Notes under the pieces: generated by a model | Seen by the model: the letters and a program-made list of their open reading frames with translations, nothing else | Databases searched by the model: none | Told to the model about the DNA's origin: nothing | Made by a program: the position numbers and the translations under genes | From: Bacteroidales bacterium | GTDB lineage: Bacteria; Bacteroidota; Bacteroidia; Bacteroidales; WCHB1-69 | Reading direction: 5' to 3' | NCBI GenBank assembly: GCA_017535665.1 | Contig: JAFXTS010000005.1 | Coordinates: 62,001-126,000 of the forward strand | DNA: 64,000 bases | Shown here: positions 25,103 through 34,122 of the stretch, one piece after another | Numbering within the stretch: the stretch's first letter is position 1 | How the letters are laid out: the number at the start of each line of letters is the position of its first letter

Positions 25103-26392
25103 ATGAAGACCATTTCCGATATCAAGCGTTTCATAAAACAATGGTGGAAGGATTTCTGGGGAATCTGCTGTCATGAGTGGAAGCTGATTGCCCATGACGG
25201 TGGCGTGCTCATCATCTTCACCATCGGGGCGTTGGGCTATCCGTTGCTTTACAACCTCATGTACTACAACGGGGTTTTAGAGAACGTGGCGGTGGCCGTG
25301 GTCGATGACGCCAACTGTGCCGAAAGTCGCCGCTACATCCGCGAGGTGGACGCGACGCGGGAACTGGAAATCGCCTGCCATTGCGCCACCATGGAGGAGG
25401 CCGAACAGTTGTTCCAACAACGGAAGGTGAACGGGATCATCTATTTCCCAAAAGATTTCGGACAAAAACTGGCGAGGATGGAGACCGCTACTCTTTCCAT
25501 CTATGCCGACATGAGCAGTTTCCTTTACTACAAGAACCTGATGATGGGAGCCAACTTCGTGATGCTGCATGAAATCGGCAAAATACAGATTGAGCGGTAT
25601 GCCTCGGCGGGATTCACCGAGGAGCAAAGCATGCAACTGGTGTCGGCGATTCCCTACGAGGAGAACAATCCCTACAATCGCACCTTCTCCTACACCATCT
25701 TTTTCCTGTCGGCGGCACTGCTGATGGTGGTGCAACAGACGATGTTCTACGGGATGTCGATGCTGGCGGGGACACAGCGCGAGGAACACCACAGCTTCGC
25801 GCGCCTGCCCAGCCAGCTTGAAGGCGCAGGCATCAACCGTGTGGTGTTAGGCCGCGGCTTCGCCTACGGACTGCTCTATGTCGCAATCGGAATGTACATC
25901 GCCTTCATCGTGCCTGTTCTCTTCGACTTTCCGCAGCGGGGCAGTTTTTGGGACATTCTCGTATTGCTGCTGTTCTTCACCACCGACTGTGTCTTCTTCT
26001 GCTCCACATGGAGTTCGTTTATCACGCGGCGCGAAACCGTCTTCATCCTGTTGCTGGTGATGTCGCCGGTGGCGATGTTCCTCACAAGTTTTTCGTGGCC
26101 GACGACCTCCTTCCCCTTCTTCTGGAAATGCTTCTCCTACCTGCTGCCGTCCACCTTTGGCTGTCAGGCATTCATCAACCTCAACACGGCGGGGGGCGAT
26201 CTCTCCACCATCCAGCCGCAAATCATTGCCATGACGATACAAGGCACACTCTACTACCTGACTGCCTGTTTAGCCGTATTTGCAGAAAATCGCTTCATTC
26301 ACAGCGAGAAAGTGCAAAGAATCAAAGCGAAGAGGAAGGCAGTCCTGCGCCGGCTTGACACCAAGGTGAAGATTACAGAAAACAATGAATAG
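25103..26392 (+). CDS. ABC-2 type transporter permease 2
   Basis: The second permease, 429 residues, has the same topology as its neighbour: a helix near residues 33-52, a periplasmic domain containing VAVVDDANCAESRRYIREVDAT, and a C-terminal set of five or six helices. It carries a longer basic cytoplasmic tail (KVQRIKAKRKAVLRRLDTK). It lies six bases after permease 1. The pairing of two ABC-2 permeases with HlyD and TolC is the Bacteroidota version of the YbhGFSR-type pump, except that no nucleotide-binding subunit is encoded here. Confidence 0.9.
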   Translation: MKTISDIKRFIKQWWKDFWGICCHEWKLIAHDGGVLIIFTIGALGYPLLYNLMYYNGVLENVAVAVVDDANCAESRRYIREVDATRELEIACHCATMEEAEQLFQQRKVNGIIYFPKDFGQKLARMETATLSIYADMSSFLYYKNLMMGANFVMLHEIGKIQIERYASAGFTEEQSMQLVSAIPYEENNPYNRTFSYTIFFLSAALLMVVQQTMFYGMSMLAGTQREEHHSFARLPSQLEGAGINRVVLGRGFAYGLLYVAIGMYIAFIVPVLFDFPQRGSFWDILVLLLFFTTDCVFFCSTWSSFITRRETVFILLLVMSPVAMFLTSFSWPTTSFPFFWKCFSYLLPSTFGCQAFINLNTAGGDLSTIQPQIIAMTIQGTLYYLTACLAVFAENRFIHSEKVQRIKAKRKAVLRRLDTKVKITENNE

Positions 26393-26457
26393 CGTTGAAT
26401 TCCTGTAAGTGAGAGGGTTATTCAGTCGTTTTTTGTATCTGATATTTGAAAAAATCG

Positions 26458-26465
26458 TACTTTTG
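26458..26465 (+). promoter_or_regulatory. -7 box TACTTTTG of the threonine aldolase gene
   Basis: Matches TAnnTTTG, 24 bases before the ATG. Confidence 0.6.
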
Positions 26466-26489
26466 CAAACCAATAAATAATAGCAAAGC

Positions 26490-27551
26490 ATGAGTTTTTC
26501 AGCTGAAAACAAAATCCATTTCGACAACGACTATATGGCAGGCGCGCATCCTGAAGTGATGCGGCAGCTGGTGGAGACCAATCTGGAATGCACAGTTGGA
26601 TATGGTTTGGATAACTATAGCGAGGAAGCACGAAACCTGATTCGGACGGCCTGCGCTGCCCACAACGCGCTGGTGCAGTTCCTCGTGGGCGGCACCCAGA
26701 CCAATGCCACGGTCATTGACGCGTTGTTGTGCCGCCACGAAGGCGTGCTGTCAGCCGACTCCGGGCATATCAACGTACACGAGAGCGGCGCCGTGGAGCA
26801 TAGCGGCCACAAGGTGCTGGTGCTTCCCACCCGCAACGGCAAAGTGTCGGCCGACGATGTGGAGAACTATCTGCAAACTTTCTATCAGGATGATACTTAC
26901 GAGCACATGGTGGCACCGGGCATGTTGTATATTACCCAGCCCACCGAGTTGGGTACCCTCTACTCGCTGGCCGAGCTGGAGGCGTTGAGTGCCTGCTGTC
27001 ATGCGCATCACATCCCGCTCTATCTCGATGGCGCCCGTCTGTGCTACGCGCTCGGCTCACCTGCTGCAGACTTCACCCTTCCCGATATTGCCCGCCTCTG
27101 CGATGTGTTCTATATCGGCGGCACCAAGTGCGGGGCGATGTTCGGCGAGGCAGTGGTGGCCCCCAATCCGGAGCGGTTGCCCCATTTCTTCCCGTTGGTG
27201 AAACAGCACGGTGCACTTCTTGCCAAAGGCCGCCTGCAAGGAGTTCAGTTCGCCACGCTCTTCTCTGATAATCTGTATGAACGTATTGGAAAAGAGGCTG
27301 TTGCACTTGCTCTGCAACTGCGTGCAGCCTTTGAGGAGCGGGGTTATAAAGTCGCTGTCGACTCACTCACCAACCAGCAGTTCTTCACGCTTCCGAATGC
27401 CGTGGTGGATGCCCTGCTGGAAGTGGCCACCTTCGAGTACTGGGGCCCCCGCGGCGAAACCGAAAGCACCGTCCGCTTCGTCACCAGCTGGTCCACATGC
27501 TCTGAAGATATTGATAAACTGATACTTCACCTCTCCCAATTATCCTATTAA
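26490..27551 (+). CDS. Low-specificity threonine aldolase
   Basis: This is a PLP enzyme cleaving threonine or allo-threonine to glycine and acetaldehyde. The 353-residue protein has the fold-type I pattern: the glycine-rich FLVGGTQTNA near residue 70, SGHINVHESGAVE with the ring-stacking His, the aspartate in LYLDGARLCYAL, and the PLP-binding Lys213 in YIGGTKCGAMFGEA. The length and order match the beta-eliminating-lyase family. The gene appears to be monocistronic; the following mannosidase starts 28 bases later and could be read through. Confidence 0.92.
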   Translation: MSFSAENKIHFDNDYMAGAHPEVMRQLVETNLECTVGYGLDNYSEEARNLIRTACAAHNALVQFLVGGTQTNATVIDALLCRHEGVLSADSGHINVHESGAVEHSGHKVLVLPTRNGKVSADDVENYLQTFYQDDTYEHMVAPGMLYITQPTELGTLYSLAELEALSACCHAHHIPLYLDGARLCYALGSPAADFTLPDIARLCDVFYIGGTKCGAMFGEAVVAPNPERLPHFFPLVKQHGALLAKGRLQGVQFATLFSDNLYERIGKEAVALALQLRAAFEERGYKVAVDSLTNQQFFTLPNAVVDALLEVATFEYWGPRGETESTVRFVTSWSTCSEDIDKLILHLSQLSY

Positions 27552-27579
27552 AAATCCCAATTGTCCCAAATCAACTGAC

Positions 27580-30108
27580 ATGTTCAAGTACCCCCGTCGT
27601 CACCTCACCCTCATACTGCTGCTACTGCTCGCCGTGTCGGGCTTTGCGCAGCAGACTTTGCCGTTGACCCAGTGGCGGCTCAGTTGTCCTGACCCTGCCG
27701 ATACGGCCTATTCCACCTCGATAGTGGTCAAGGTGCCGGGCTGTCTCCACACCGACCTTTTCGAACACAGCCTCATCCCCGACCCGTTTTACGGCACCAA
27801 CGAGGAGTCGCTCCAATGGCTGTCGGAAGTGCCCTGCACCTACTCCTGCGAGTTCTGGCGCGACGAACTTCCCGCCAAAAAGAATATCGAACTGGTGCTG
27901 GCGGGCGTTACCGGCTATGCCGAAATTTTCCTGAACGGTCAACCGCTCGAACATCAAGACCATAACAATGTGATGGACAATGCCTACCGCACGTGGCGTT
28001 TCCCGTTGGATAAGAAAATCCAAACCTACAACCTTATCGAAGTGCGCTTCACGCCGGCACAGCAGATCATAGACCAGCGGAAAGCCGCCGTTCCTTACGC
28101 GCTGCCAGAGGAGCGTGCGTGGCTGCGTATGCCGCCCTACCAGTCGGGCTGGGACTGGGGGCCGAAACTCACCACCTGCGGCATCATGGGGAAGGCTGCC
28201 ATCGAAAGTTATTCGTTGGCACGGCTCCACAGTCCAGACTTTCACGCAACGAACCAGAATGGTGCAATATACGATTTCTGTTATGACTTTGCGAAAAAGT
28301 TGCCATATGGAACTTGTATATCTTTGAAAATCAATGATAAACGTATTATTTATGCTAAATCACGCCGTAGAGAGAAATTAGACGACGAATCCTTTTATTC
28401 TTATTGGGTTGAACAATATCACTATGAAAATCCCCTTTGGGAGCCCAATGGTTTGGGAAATCCATCTATGAATGATGTGGAATTTATCATCAAGCATGGT
28501 CGTAAAAAAGATTCCCTACGGGTTCGCGCAGGCTTCCGTAATGTCAGACTTCAGCAGATTGAAGATTCTACTGGCACTTCGTTTACTCTTGTTGTGAACG
28601 GTTCGCTTGTTTTTGCCAAAGGGGTGAACTGGATTCCCGCCGATTTCTTCCCCCACAGGATGACCGAAGACCGCTACCGTGAATTGTTGCAAGCCTGTAA
28701 AGATGCGAATGTCAATATGATACGGGTATGGGGAGGGGGTATCTACGAGCCCGACATTTTCTACGATTTGTGCGATGAGATGGGCATTATGGTATGGCAG
28801 GATTTTATGTTTGCCGGCACGCTCTATCCGGGCGATTCCTCTTTTATTCAAAATGTGCAAAAAGAGGCCGTCGAGCAGGTGCTGCGGCTCCGTCGGCACC
28901 CGTGCATCGTGCTGTGGTGCGGCAACAATGAGGTGAAAAACGGTTGGGAAGACTGGGGCTGGAAGAACAATTACACGCCCGAACAGCGCGAGCAGCTCGA
29001 CCGCGATATGCACTATCTGTTTGATACACTGTTAGCAAAAGTCGTTAAAGATTTTGGCGGTGGCGTGCCATACATCCCCACTTCGCCGCTGTGGGGTTGG
29101 GGACATCCCGAATGCTGCACCGAGGGCGACTCCCACTACTGGGGCGTTTGGTGGGGCGAGCAGCCGTTCGAAATGTGGTACAGCAAAACCGGCCGCTTCA
29201 TGTCGGAATACGGCTTCCAAAGCTACCCCGACCTCCGCACGCTGCAAACGGTGATGCCCGACACGGCCCTGCACCTCGGAAGTCCCGAACTGAACAACCA
29301 CCAGAAGCACGCCCGTGGCGTTCAGATTATCGACAAGGCGATGAACCAGTATTTCTATCGTCCTGACAATCTGGAAGATTACGTGTATGTCAGTCAGCTG
29401 GTACAGGCCTACGGCATCGGGATGGCGCTGGAGGAGCATCGCCGCCGCAGTCCGTACTGTATGGGCACGTTGGTGTGGCAGCTCAACGACTGCTGGCCCG
29501 TCGCCTCGTGGAGCTGCATCGACTACTACGGACGGCGCAAAGCCCTCTACTACGAAATGAAACGGCAGTTCGAGCCGGTCATCATCGCCTGCGACACGAT
29601 GCGAGACGGCAAACTGCCCATCTATGTCGTGAATGACCGCATAAACGTTGGCTACACGCCGAAATGCTCCCTCTCGTTGAGCCTTTGCCGGATGGACGGC
29701 ACTGTCATCGATGAAGAAATTACTGACAATTTGGAAGTTTCGGCCAACCGCCCCGTTCATTTCATCGACTATGCCGGTGCGGCGCAACTCGACAGCAATG
29801 ACCTGCGAAGCTGCTATTTGCGCATCAAATGTCATGATATCACACAAAAAGTCAAATTCTTCTGTTATCCCGGCCAACTCGAACTTCCCGAAGCAGAGAT
29901 TAATGTGCGCCGCATTGACGACAATACAGTGGAGGTCAGCAGCACTGTGTTGCAATACGGCGTGGAACTGTCGGCCAACGTGGACGGATACTTTGAGGAC
30001 AACTACTTCATATTGCTGCCGAACGAGCCAAAGCGGGTGCATTTCACCCCGAAAGAGGAAATCAAAGGGAATGTAGTGTTTTCGGTAAAATCTTTTAAAA
30101 TGCCTTAA
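27580..30108 (+). CDS. Beta-mannosidase, GH2 family
   Basis: This secreted glycoside hydrolase of 842 residues releases terminal beta-mannose. A signal peptide (LTLILLLLLAVSGFAQ) is followed by a jelly-roll sugar-binding domain, an immunoglobulin-like domain and the TIM barrel. The acid/base Glu451 is in WCGNNEV and the nucleophile Glu543 in MSEYGFQS, both in correct order; DNAYRTWRF and WDWGPKL are typical of the family. A segment at about 28230-28620 is clearly more AT-rich than the rest and uses different codons, although the frame stays open. The gene is not in a SusCD-type locus here. Confidence 0.93.
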   Translation: MFKYPRRHLTLILLLLLAVSGFAQQTLPLTQWRLSCPDPADTAYSTSIVVKVPGCLHTDLFEHSLIPDPFYGTNEESLQWLSEVPCTYSCEFWRDELPAKKNIELVLAGVTGYAEIFLNGQPLEHQDHNNVMDNAYRTWRFPLDKKIQTYNLIEVRFTPAQQIIDQRKAAVPYALPEERAWLRMPPYQSGWDWGPKLTTCGIMGKAAIESYSLARLHSPDFHATNQNGAIYDFCYDFAKKLPYGTCISLKINDKRIIYAKSRRREKLDDESFYSYWVEQYHYENPLWEPNGLGNPSMNDVEFIIKHGRKKDSLRVRAGFRNVRLQQIEDSTGTSFTLVVNGSLVFAKGVNWIPADFFPHRMTEDRYRELLQACKDANVNMIRVWGGGIYEPDIFYDLCDEMGIMVWQDFMFAGTLYPGDSSFIQNVQKEAVEQVLRLRRHPCIVLWCGNNEVKNGWEDWGWKNNYTPEQREQLDRDMHYLFDTLLAKVVKDFGGGVPYIPTSPLWGWGHPECCTEGDSHYWGVWWGEQPFEMWYSKTGRFMSEYGFQSYPDLRTLQTVMPDTALHLGSPELNNHQKHARGVQIIDKAMNQYFYRPDNLEDYVYVSQLVQAYGIGMALEEHRRRSPYCMGTLVWQLNDCWPVASWSCIDYYGRRKALYYEMKRQFEPVIIACDTMRDGKLPIYVVNDRINVGYTPKCSLSLSLCRMDGTVIDEEITDNLEVSANRPVHFIDYAGAAQLDSNDLRSCYLRIKCHDITQKVKFFCYPGQLELPEAEINVRRIDDNTVEVSSTVLQYGVELSANVDGYFEDNYFILLPNEPKRVHFTPKEEIKGNVVFSVKSFKMP

Positions 30109-30115
30109 ACAGAGG

Positions 30116-30877
30116 CTATTGCGTAGCTTCATCCTTCTCTTGCCAGAAGCGCCAGCTGGCTTCGGCTTGTCCGATCAGCATGGGCAGACCATTGAAGGTG
30201 GAGGCACCCTGTGCTTTTCCTTTTTGGAGAAAGGTCGTGACTTTAGGGCGGTAAATCAGATCGATAAGGATGTGTTGGGGGGTGATGGCGGAATAGGGAA
30301 GTGGCAGACAGACATTGCAGTCCGCCCCCATGCCCACAGGCGTCGCGTTGATGATGAGCGGATTTCGTTGAATGATATCTGCAGTGATGTCGTTGTAGGT
30401 GAGTCGATTCTGACCTGCACTTCGCGAAACGAAGGTATAGCAGATGCCGCGTTGTGTCAGCGCGTAGGCAACGGCCTTTGCCGCTCCGCCGGTTCCTAAC
30501 ACCAACGCGTGCTCAGGAATGGGCGTGAAGATGTGGTCCAGCAGGAGGTCAAATCCTTCGCAGTCGGTATTGTGTCCCGTCAGCACAATGCGACCGCCAG
30601 CACGATGAATCATTATCGTATTCACTGCCCCGATGGCTTGTGCCGCTGGAGTCAGCTGGTTCATGTATGGAAGTACAGCTTCTTTGTAAGGATGCGTGAC
30701 ATTCAGTCCCACCAATGCTGTTTTATTCTCAATAAGAAATGGTAAATCGGCAATGGATTTAAGTGGGAATAATTGATACACAGCATCTTCTATGTCTTCT
30801 GTTTCAAATTTCTTTTGAAAGAAAGACGGAGAGAGGCTTTCGCTGATGGGATTTCCGATGAGACCGAAAGTGCGCAC
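30116..30877 (-). CDS. aroE: Shikimate dehydrogenase
   Basis: AroE reduces 3-dehydroshikimate to shikimate with NADPH in aromatic amino acid synthesis. The 253-residue protein starts with the shikimate-binding loop GLIGNPISESLSPSF, has the catalytic Lys in NVTHPYKEAV and the catalytic Asp in NTDCEGFDLLL, then the Rossmann motif LGTGGAAKAVAYAL. It begins two bases after the DedA gene stop, so it closes the TPR-TPR-DedA-aroE run. Confidence 0.95.
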   Translation of the reverse strand: MRTFGLIGNPISESLSPSFFQKKFETEDIEDAVYQLFPLKSIADLPFLIENKTALVGLNVTHPYKEAVLPYMNQLTPAAQAIGAVNTIMIHRAGGRIVLTGHNTDCEGFDLLLDHIFTPIPEHALVLGTGGAAKAVAYALTQRGICYTFVSRSAGQNRLTYNDITADIIQRNPLIINATPVGMGADCNVCLPLPYSAITPQHILIDLIYRPKVTTFLQKGKAQGASTFNGLPMLIGQAEASWRFWQEKDEATQ

Positions 30878-30879
30878 GA

Positions 30880-31662
30880 CTATGCTGCAGTTTCCTGATT
30901 CTTTTTCTTCTTATTTCTAATGCCTTTGTAGATCAAATATCCCACAAAGGCCACGCCCAAGATGAGAAGTCCCCATTTGATGTGGACGTAATATCGTTCG
31001 ATGAGGGCTTTGTTGCCTTGCAGCACGTAGCCGATGATGGCGAGGATGGTGTTCCAGAGTCCTGCTCCCAATGCTGTGTAGCCGATGAAGGGGAGGATGG
31101 GCATTTTCGACAGTCCGGCCGGGATGGAGATGAGCTGACGGATGCCGGGCACCAATCGTCCGATGAAGGTGGAACTGTTGCCATGTTCGTTGAAATAGGC
31201 CTCTGCCCGTTTGATTTTGTCGCTGTTGAGCAGCAGCAGATGTCCCACTTTACTATCGGCGAACCAATACACGATGGGGCGGCCCAAGAAGAAGGAGAGG
31301 TAGTAGTTGATAAGTGCGCCGATAATGGCACCGAGAGTGGCGAACAGTACGATAATGATGATATTCAGCCAGTTGTATTGGGTTGGATGGATGTTGGAGT
31401 TTTCATCGCAGGCTTTCCATGCGGCCGGTGGCACCACCACTTCCGATGGGAACGGGATAAAAGAACTTTCGATACCCATCAGCATGGTGACGGTCCCGTA
31501 GTTGAGGTGGTGGTAGTACCAATACACTACGCGGTCGGTGAGGCTGGTGTCTTGGGCGGATACAATAGAATCGGCATCCTGGTTGGATGCCGGTTCTGTG
31601 TTTTGTGCTTGTATGGTGCTGTATGCGATGATCGCAACAAGCAGGATAAGCGCTTTTTTCAT
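30880..31662 (-). CDS. DedA family membrane protein with N-terminal signal sequence
   Basis: DedA/VTT proteins move undecaprenyl phosphate or phospholipid across the inner membrane. The core is standard: ESSFIPFPSEVVVPPAA for the first re-entrant segment and FIGRLVPGIRQLISIPAG for the second, with flanking helices. What differs is the first 60 residues. A cleavable-looking signal sequence (MKKALILLVAIIAYSTIQAQ) is followed by a polar Ser/Asp/Gln-rich stretch, making the protein 260 residues, longer than the usual 200-220. A genuine N-out arrangement would follow if it is cleaved. It lies 17 bases after the second TPR gene. Confidence 0.9.
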   Translation of the reverse strand: MKKALILLVAIIAYSTIQAQNTEPASNQDADSIVSAQDTSLTDRVVYWYYHHLNYGTVTMLMGIESSFIPFPSEVVVPPAAWKACDENSNIHPTQYNWLNIIIIVLFATLGAIIGALINYYLSFFLGRPIVYWFADSKVGHLLLLNSDKIKRAEAYFNEHGNSSTFIGRLVPGIRQLISIPAGLSKMPILPFIGYTALGAGLWNTILAIIGYVLQGNKALIERYYVHIKWGLLILGVAFVGYLIYKGIRNKKKKNQETAA

Positions 31663-31679
31663 TCTTTCGTGTAACCCGA

Positions 31680-32861
31680 TTAGTTATTCTGAAGCTCCGC
31701 TGGAATCTCTTTCTTGAGCTGTGTTCCCGTTTGCATCAGAATATTGTTGTTTGTGCGGTCATTTTTGTTAATATTGTAGGATTTGAGTGCCCAATCGTAG
31801 GCTTTGCCCATCACCACCTCTTGTTCGGCTTTGTATTTGTCGGAGAGAGCGAGACGATCGTTGAAGGAGAGCTCTTTCTGCGACATAGCGGCGTTGGAGA
31901 GGTTGCCCAACTCAGCGGCTTGCATGAAGTAGTTGTATGCAACCATGCTGTTGATGGCGAAGCTGTTAGGATTCTTTACCAATGCAGAGTCGAGTAGCTC
32001 GGCAGCGGTTTCAAAGCCTTTGGCATCCACCAGGTAATTGGCGCAGTCGGCCATTACGAGGGTATCATCCGTATATTTTCTGACATTCTTGAGGCATTTC
32101 TCCAATTGTACGGAGTCATTAGTGGCGATGAGGTAGCTGAGCTCAAGAGCGTAGATGTTGCCTCTTTTCTCTTTTTCAACATATTTCTTTGCTGCTTTGA
32201 GTATTTCGCCGCATCTTACCGTGTCTTTGGATCTGTTGTAGAGGTCATAAGCAAGACGGTAGATGACATCGTAATTGGTGTTGATGGCGATGGCATCGTC
32301 AAGGGCGGCCTTTTGAGCTTCGGCATCTTTTTCATCGTATCCAATCCGATAGAGGAAGTAGTAGGCGTAGCTGGTGTACGTCTTCATGCTTTCGTCTGCG
32401 CTGAGGGCTTTGGCTGCTGCATCGAGGTACTTCTTGGCTTTAGGATAATCTTTTTTCTCGAAGGCAGCTGTGCCGATGGTGTACATCTCGCTGCCACAGG
32501 TCACCTGGCCGTTCTTCGGATCGATCAAACCGCTTACCGTCTCAATTTTGGGATTGAGTTCGAGGGCTTTGTAAAAACTCTCGTAAGCGGTGAAGAGGGC
32601 TTCCGGGAAACGGGTGACGTACTCGGGATTTTTCTTAACACGTTCGTTGTCACGGTCATAGATTCTCAGATAGACGTTACCGCGGTACAACCAAGCGGTG
32701 GCATCGTTCTGATAGGAGGAGATGGCCATGCATTCTTCAATTTTCTTTTGCGCACCTGCGACGTTGTTGTTTTGGAGCAGCAACCAAACGTCGTTCACGT
32801 TCTGTGCATTCAGACTGATGGCAAGGATGCTGACAAGTGCTGCTAAAAATAACTTTTTCAT
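31680..32861 (-). CDS. Exported TPR protein (tandem paralogue B)
   Basis: This 393-residue protein has a signal peptide (MKKLFLAALVSILAISLNAQ) and a mature region made of tetratricopeptide-like helices, with recognisable repeats around WLYRGNVYLRIYDRD, ALFTAYESFYKALELNP and EKKDYPKAKKYLDAA. It is expected to be periplasmic or surface-exposed and to mediate protein-protein contact. Its architecture and several blocks match the gene directly upstream, pointing to a tandem duplication. No enzymatic motif is seen. Confidence 0.82.
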   Translation of the reverse strand: MKKLFLAALVSILAISLNAQNVNDVWLLLQNNNVAGAQKKIEECMAISSYQNDATAWLYRGNVYLRIYDRDNERVKKNPEYVTRFPEALFTAYESFYKALELNPKIETVSGLIDPKNGQVTCGSEMYTIGTAAFEKKDYPKAKKYLDAAAKALSADESMKTYTSYAYYFLYRIGYDEKDAEAQKAALDDAIAINTNYDVIYRLAYDLYNRSKDTVRCGEILKAAKKYVEKEKRGNIYALELSYLIATNDSVQLEKCLKNVRKYTDDTLVMADCANYLVDAKGFETAAELLDSALVKNPNSFAINSMVAYNYFMQAAELGNLSNAAMSQKELSFNDRLALSDKYKAEQEVVMGKAYDWALKSYNINKNDRTNNNILMQTGTQLKKEIPAELQNN

Positions 32862-32888
32862 GATGATGATGATTAAAAGGTTATTGTA

Positions 32889-34073
32889 TTATTCTAATTG
32901 TTTGATTTTCTGTTCAATTGCGTTGGCTTTATCGTCTTGGAGGAGGCGGAGGTAGATTTGTTTGAGACGTTTGAGTACGGTGAGGTCGTTGGGGTTGCCG
33001 ACGAGGGCTGCTTCGAAGTATTCTGCTGCACGGGCAAGGTATTCATCGCTTTTCTTGCGTAGTGTGGAATAGACATTTTCTTTGTCGTTGAGTTTAATTT
33101 TTTCAGCGTCGAGGTAGGTGCGTTCGCCGAGGTTGGAGCAGCATACGCCGAGGTTGTGGGCGATGGTAGTGTTATCGGGAGACTGGCGGTAGGCTTTCAC
33201 CAGCAGTTGTTCGGCCTCTTCATACATGTCGTTTTTGATGTAGAGGTTGGCAGCGTTGATGGCGCTTTCGGGCGAGCGTACCACGGAGGCGGGCAGGTTC
33301 TTCAGTTTTTCAATACCCTTTTCAGTCTCTCCAATCCAGAAATAGTAATCGGCTTCGGCCACACGGAGAGAAGCACTTTCCGGATCTTTTTGTAAACCTT
33401 TGGAAATTAAATTATAAACACCGTCTTTGTCGCCGGCTTCTTTATAACTATCTACTAATCCCACAAAAACATTGGCATTCTCAGAGCCGTCGTCCAGTGA
33501 TTTTTGGAAATAGATGCGGGCGTTGGCGGGGTCATCCAGCATTGTATAGACATAGGCGCAGTAGTAGTATAGCTCACCTTTCAAGGGGTAGGAGGGCGGA
33601 GTCTTGAGTTCGTAGCTGTTGACGGCGAGGAGCAGCGCGTCGCGGGCGGCCTCGAAATTCTTGGCGGTCATCTCATCCACACCTTCGATGAAAAGCATCG
33701 GATACATGGCCGGCATAGCCTGGAACGGCGAGTACATGTCGGTAGCCTCTATGTTCTTGTTGAGTTCCTGTGCTTTCTGGAAGGCCTTGTACGATTCGCG
33801 GGCGGCGGTGGGGTAAACATACTGATAGTTGGCATCTTTTACCCTTTTGTTGTATTCCTCCAAAGCAAGGTTGTATTCGATGTTCGCCTTGTAAAGCCAT
33901 GTGTTGGCTTTAGCAGCATATTTTTCATCTTTGATACATTCGTCAATACACTCCTTTGCCTTTACGAAATCTTTCTCATAATAAAGATTATACGCTCGCA
34001 TAGGCGTATTCTTCTGCGCCATCAGGGCGATGGTGAAGAGGGTGAATATGAAAATCAGGGTTGCGCGTTTCAT
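32889..34073 (-). CDS. Exported TPR protein (tandem paralogue A)
   Basis: This 394-residue exported protein has a signal peptide (MKRATLIFIFTLFTIALMAQ) and then TPR-like repeats such as WLYKANIEYNLALEEYNK, AARESYKAFQKAQELN and DPANARIYFQKSLDDG. It shares length, signal type and the WLYxxNxY block with the next gene downstream, so the two look like a tandem duplicate pair. It is the first gene of the run, with a -7 box at 34093-34100. The function is unknown; such proteins often assist outer membrane assembly or gliding/T9SS machinery, but nothing here proves it. Confidence 0.82.
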   Translation of the reverse strand: MKRATLIFIFTLFTIALMAQKNTPMRAYNLYYEKDFVKAKECIDECIKDEKYAAKANTWLYKANIEYNLALEEYNKRVKDANYQYVYPTAARESYKAFQKAQELNKNIEATDMYSPFQAMPAMYPMLFIEGVDEMTAKNFEAARDALLLAVNSYELKTPPSYPLKGELYYYCAYVYTMLDDPANARIYFQKSLDDGSENANVFVGLVDSYKEAGDKDGVYNLISKGLQKDPESASLRVAEADYYFWIGETEKGIEKLKNLPASVVRSPESAINAANLYIKNDMYEEAEQLLVKAYRQSPDNTTIAHNLGVCCSNLGERTYLDAEKIKLNDKENVYSTLRKKSDEYLARAAEYFEAALVGNPNDLTVLKRLKQIYLRLLQDDKANAIEQKIKQLE

Positions 34074-34092
34074 ATTATTATTTTAACGTCTG

Positions 34093-34100
34093 CAAAAATA
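34093..34100 (-). promoter_or_regulatory. -7 box TATTTTTG of the TPR-TPR-dedA-aroE run
   Basis: Minus-strand TATTTTTG, 20 bases before the start codon at 34073. Confidence 0.6.
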
Positions 34101-34122
34101 CATTATTTTTTTGGAACGACAA

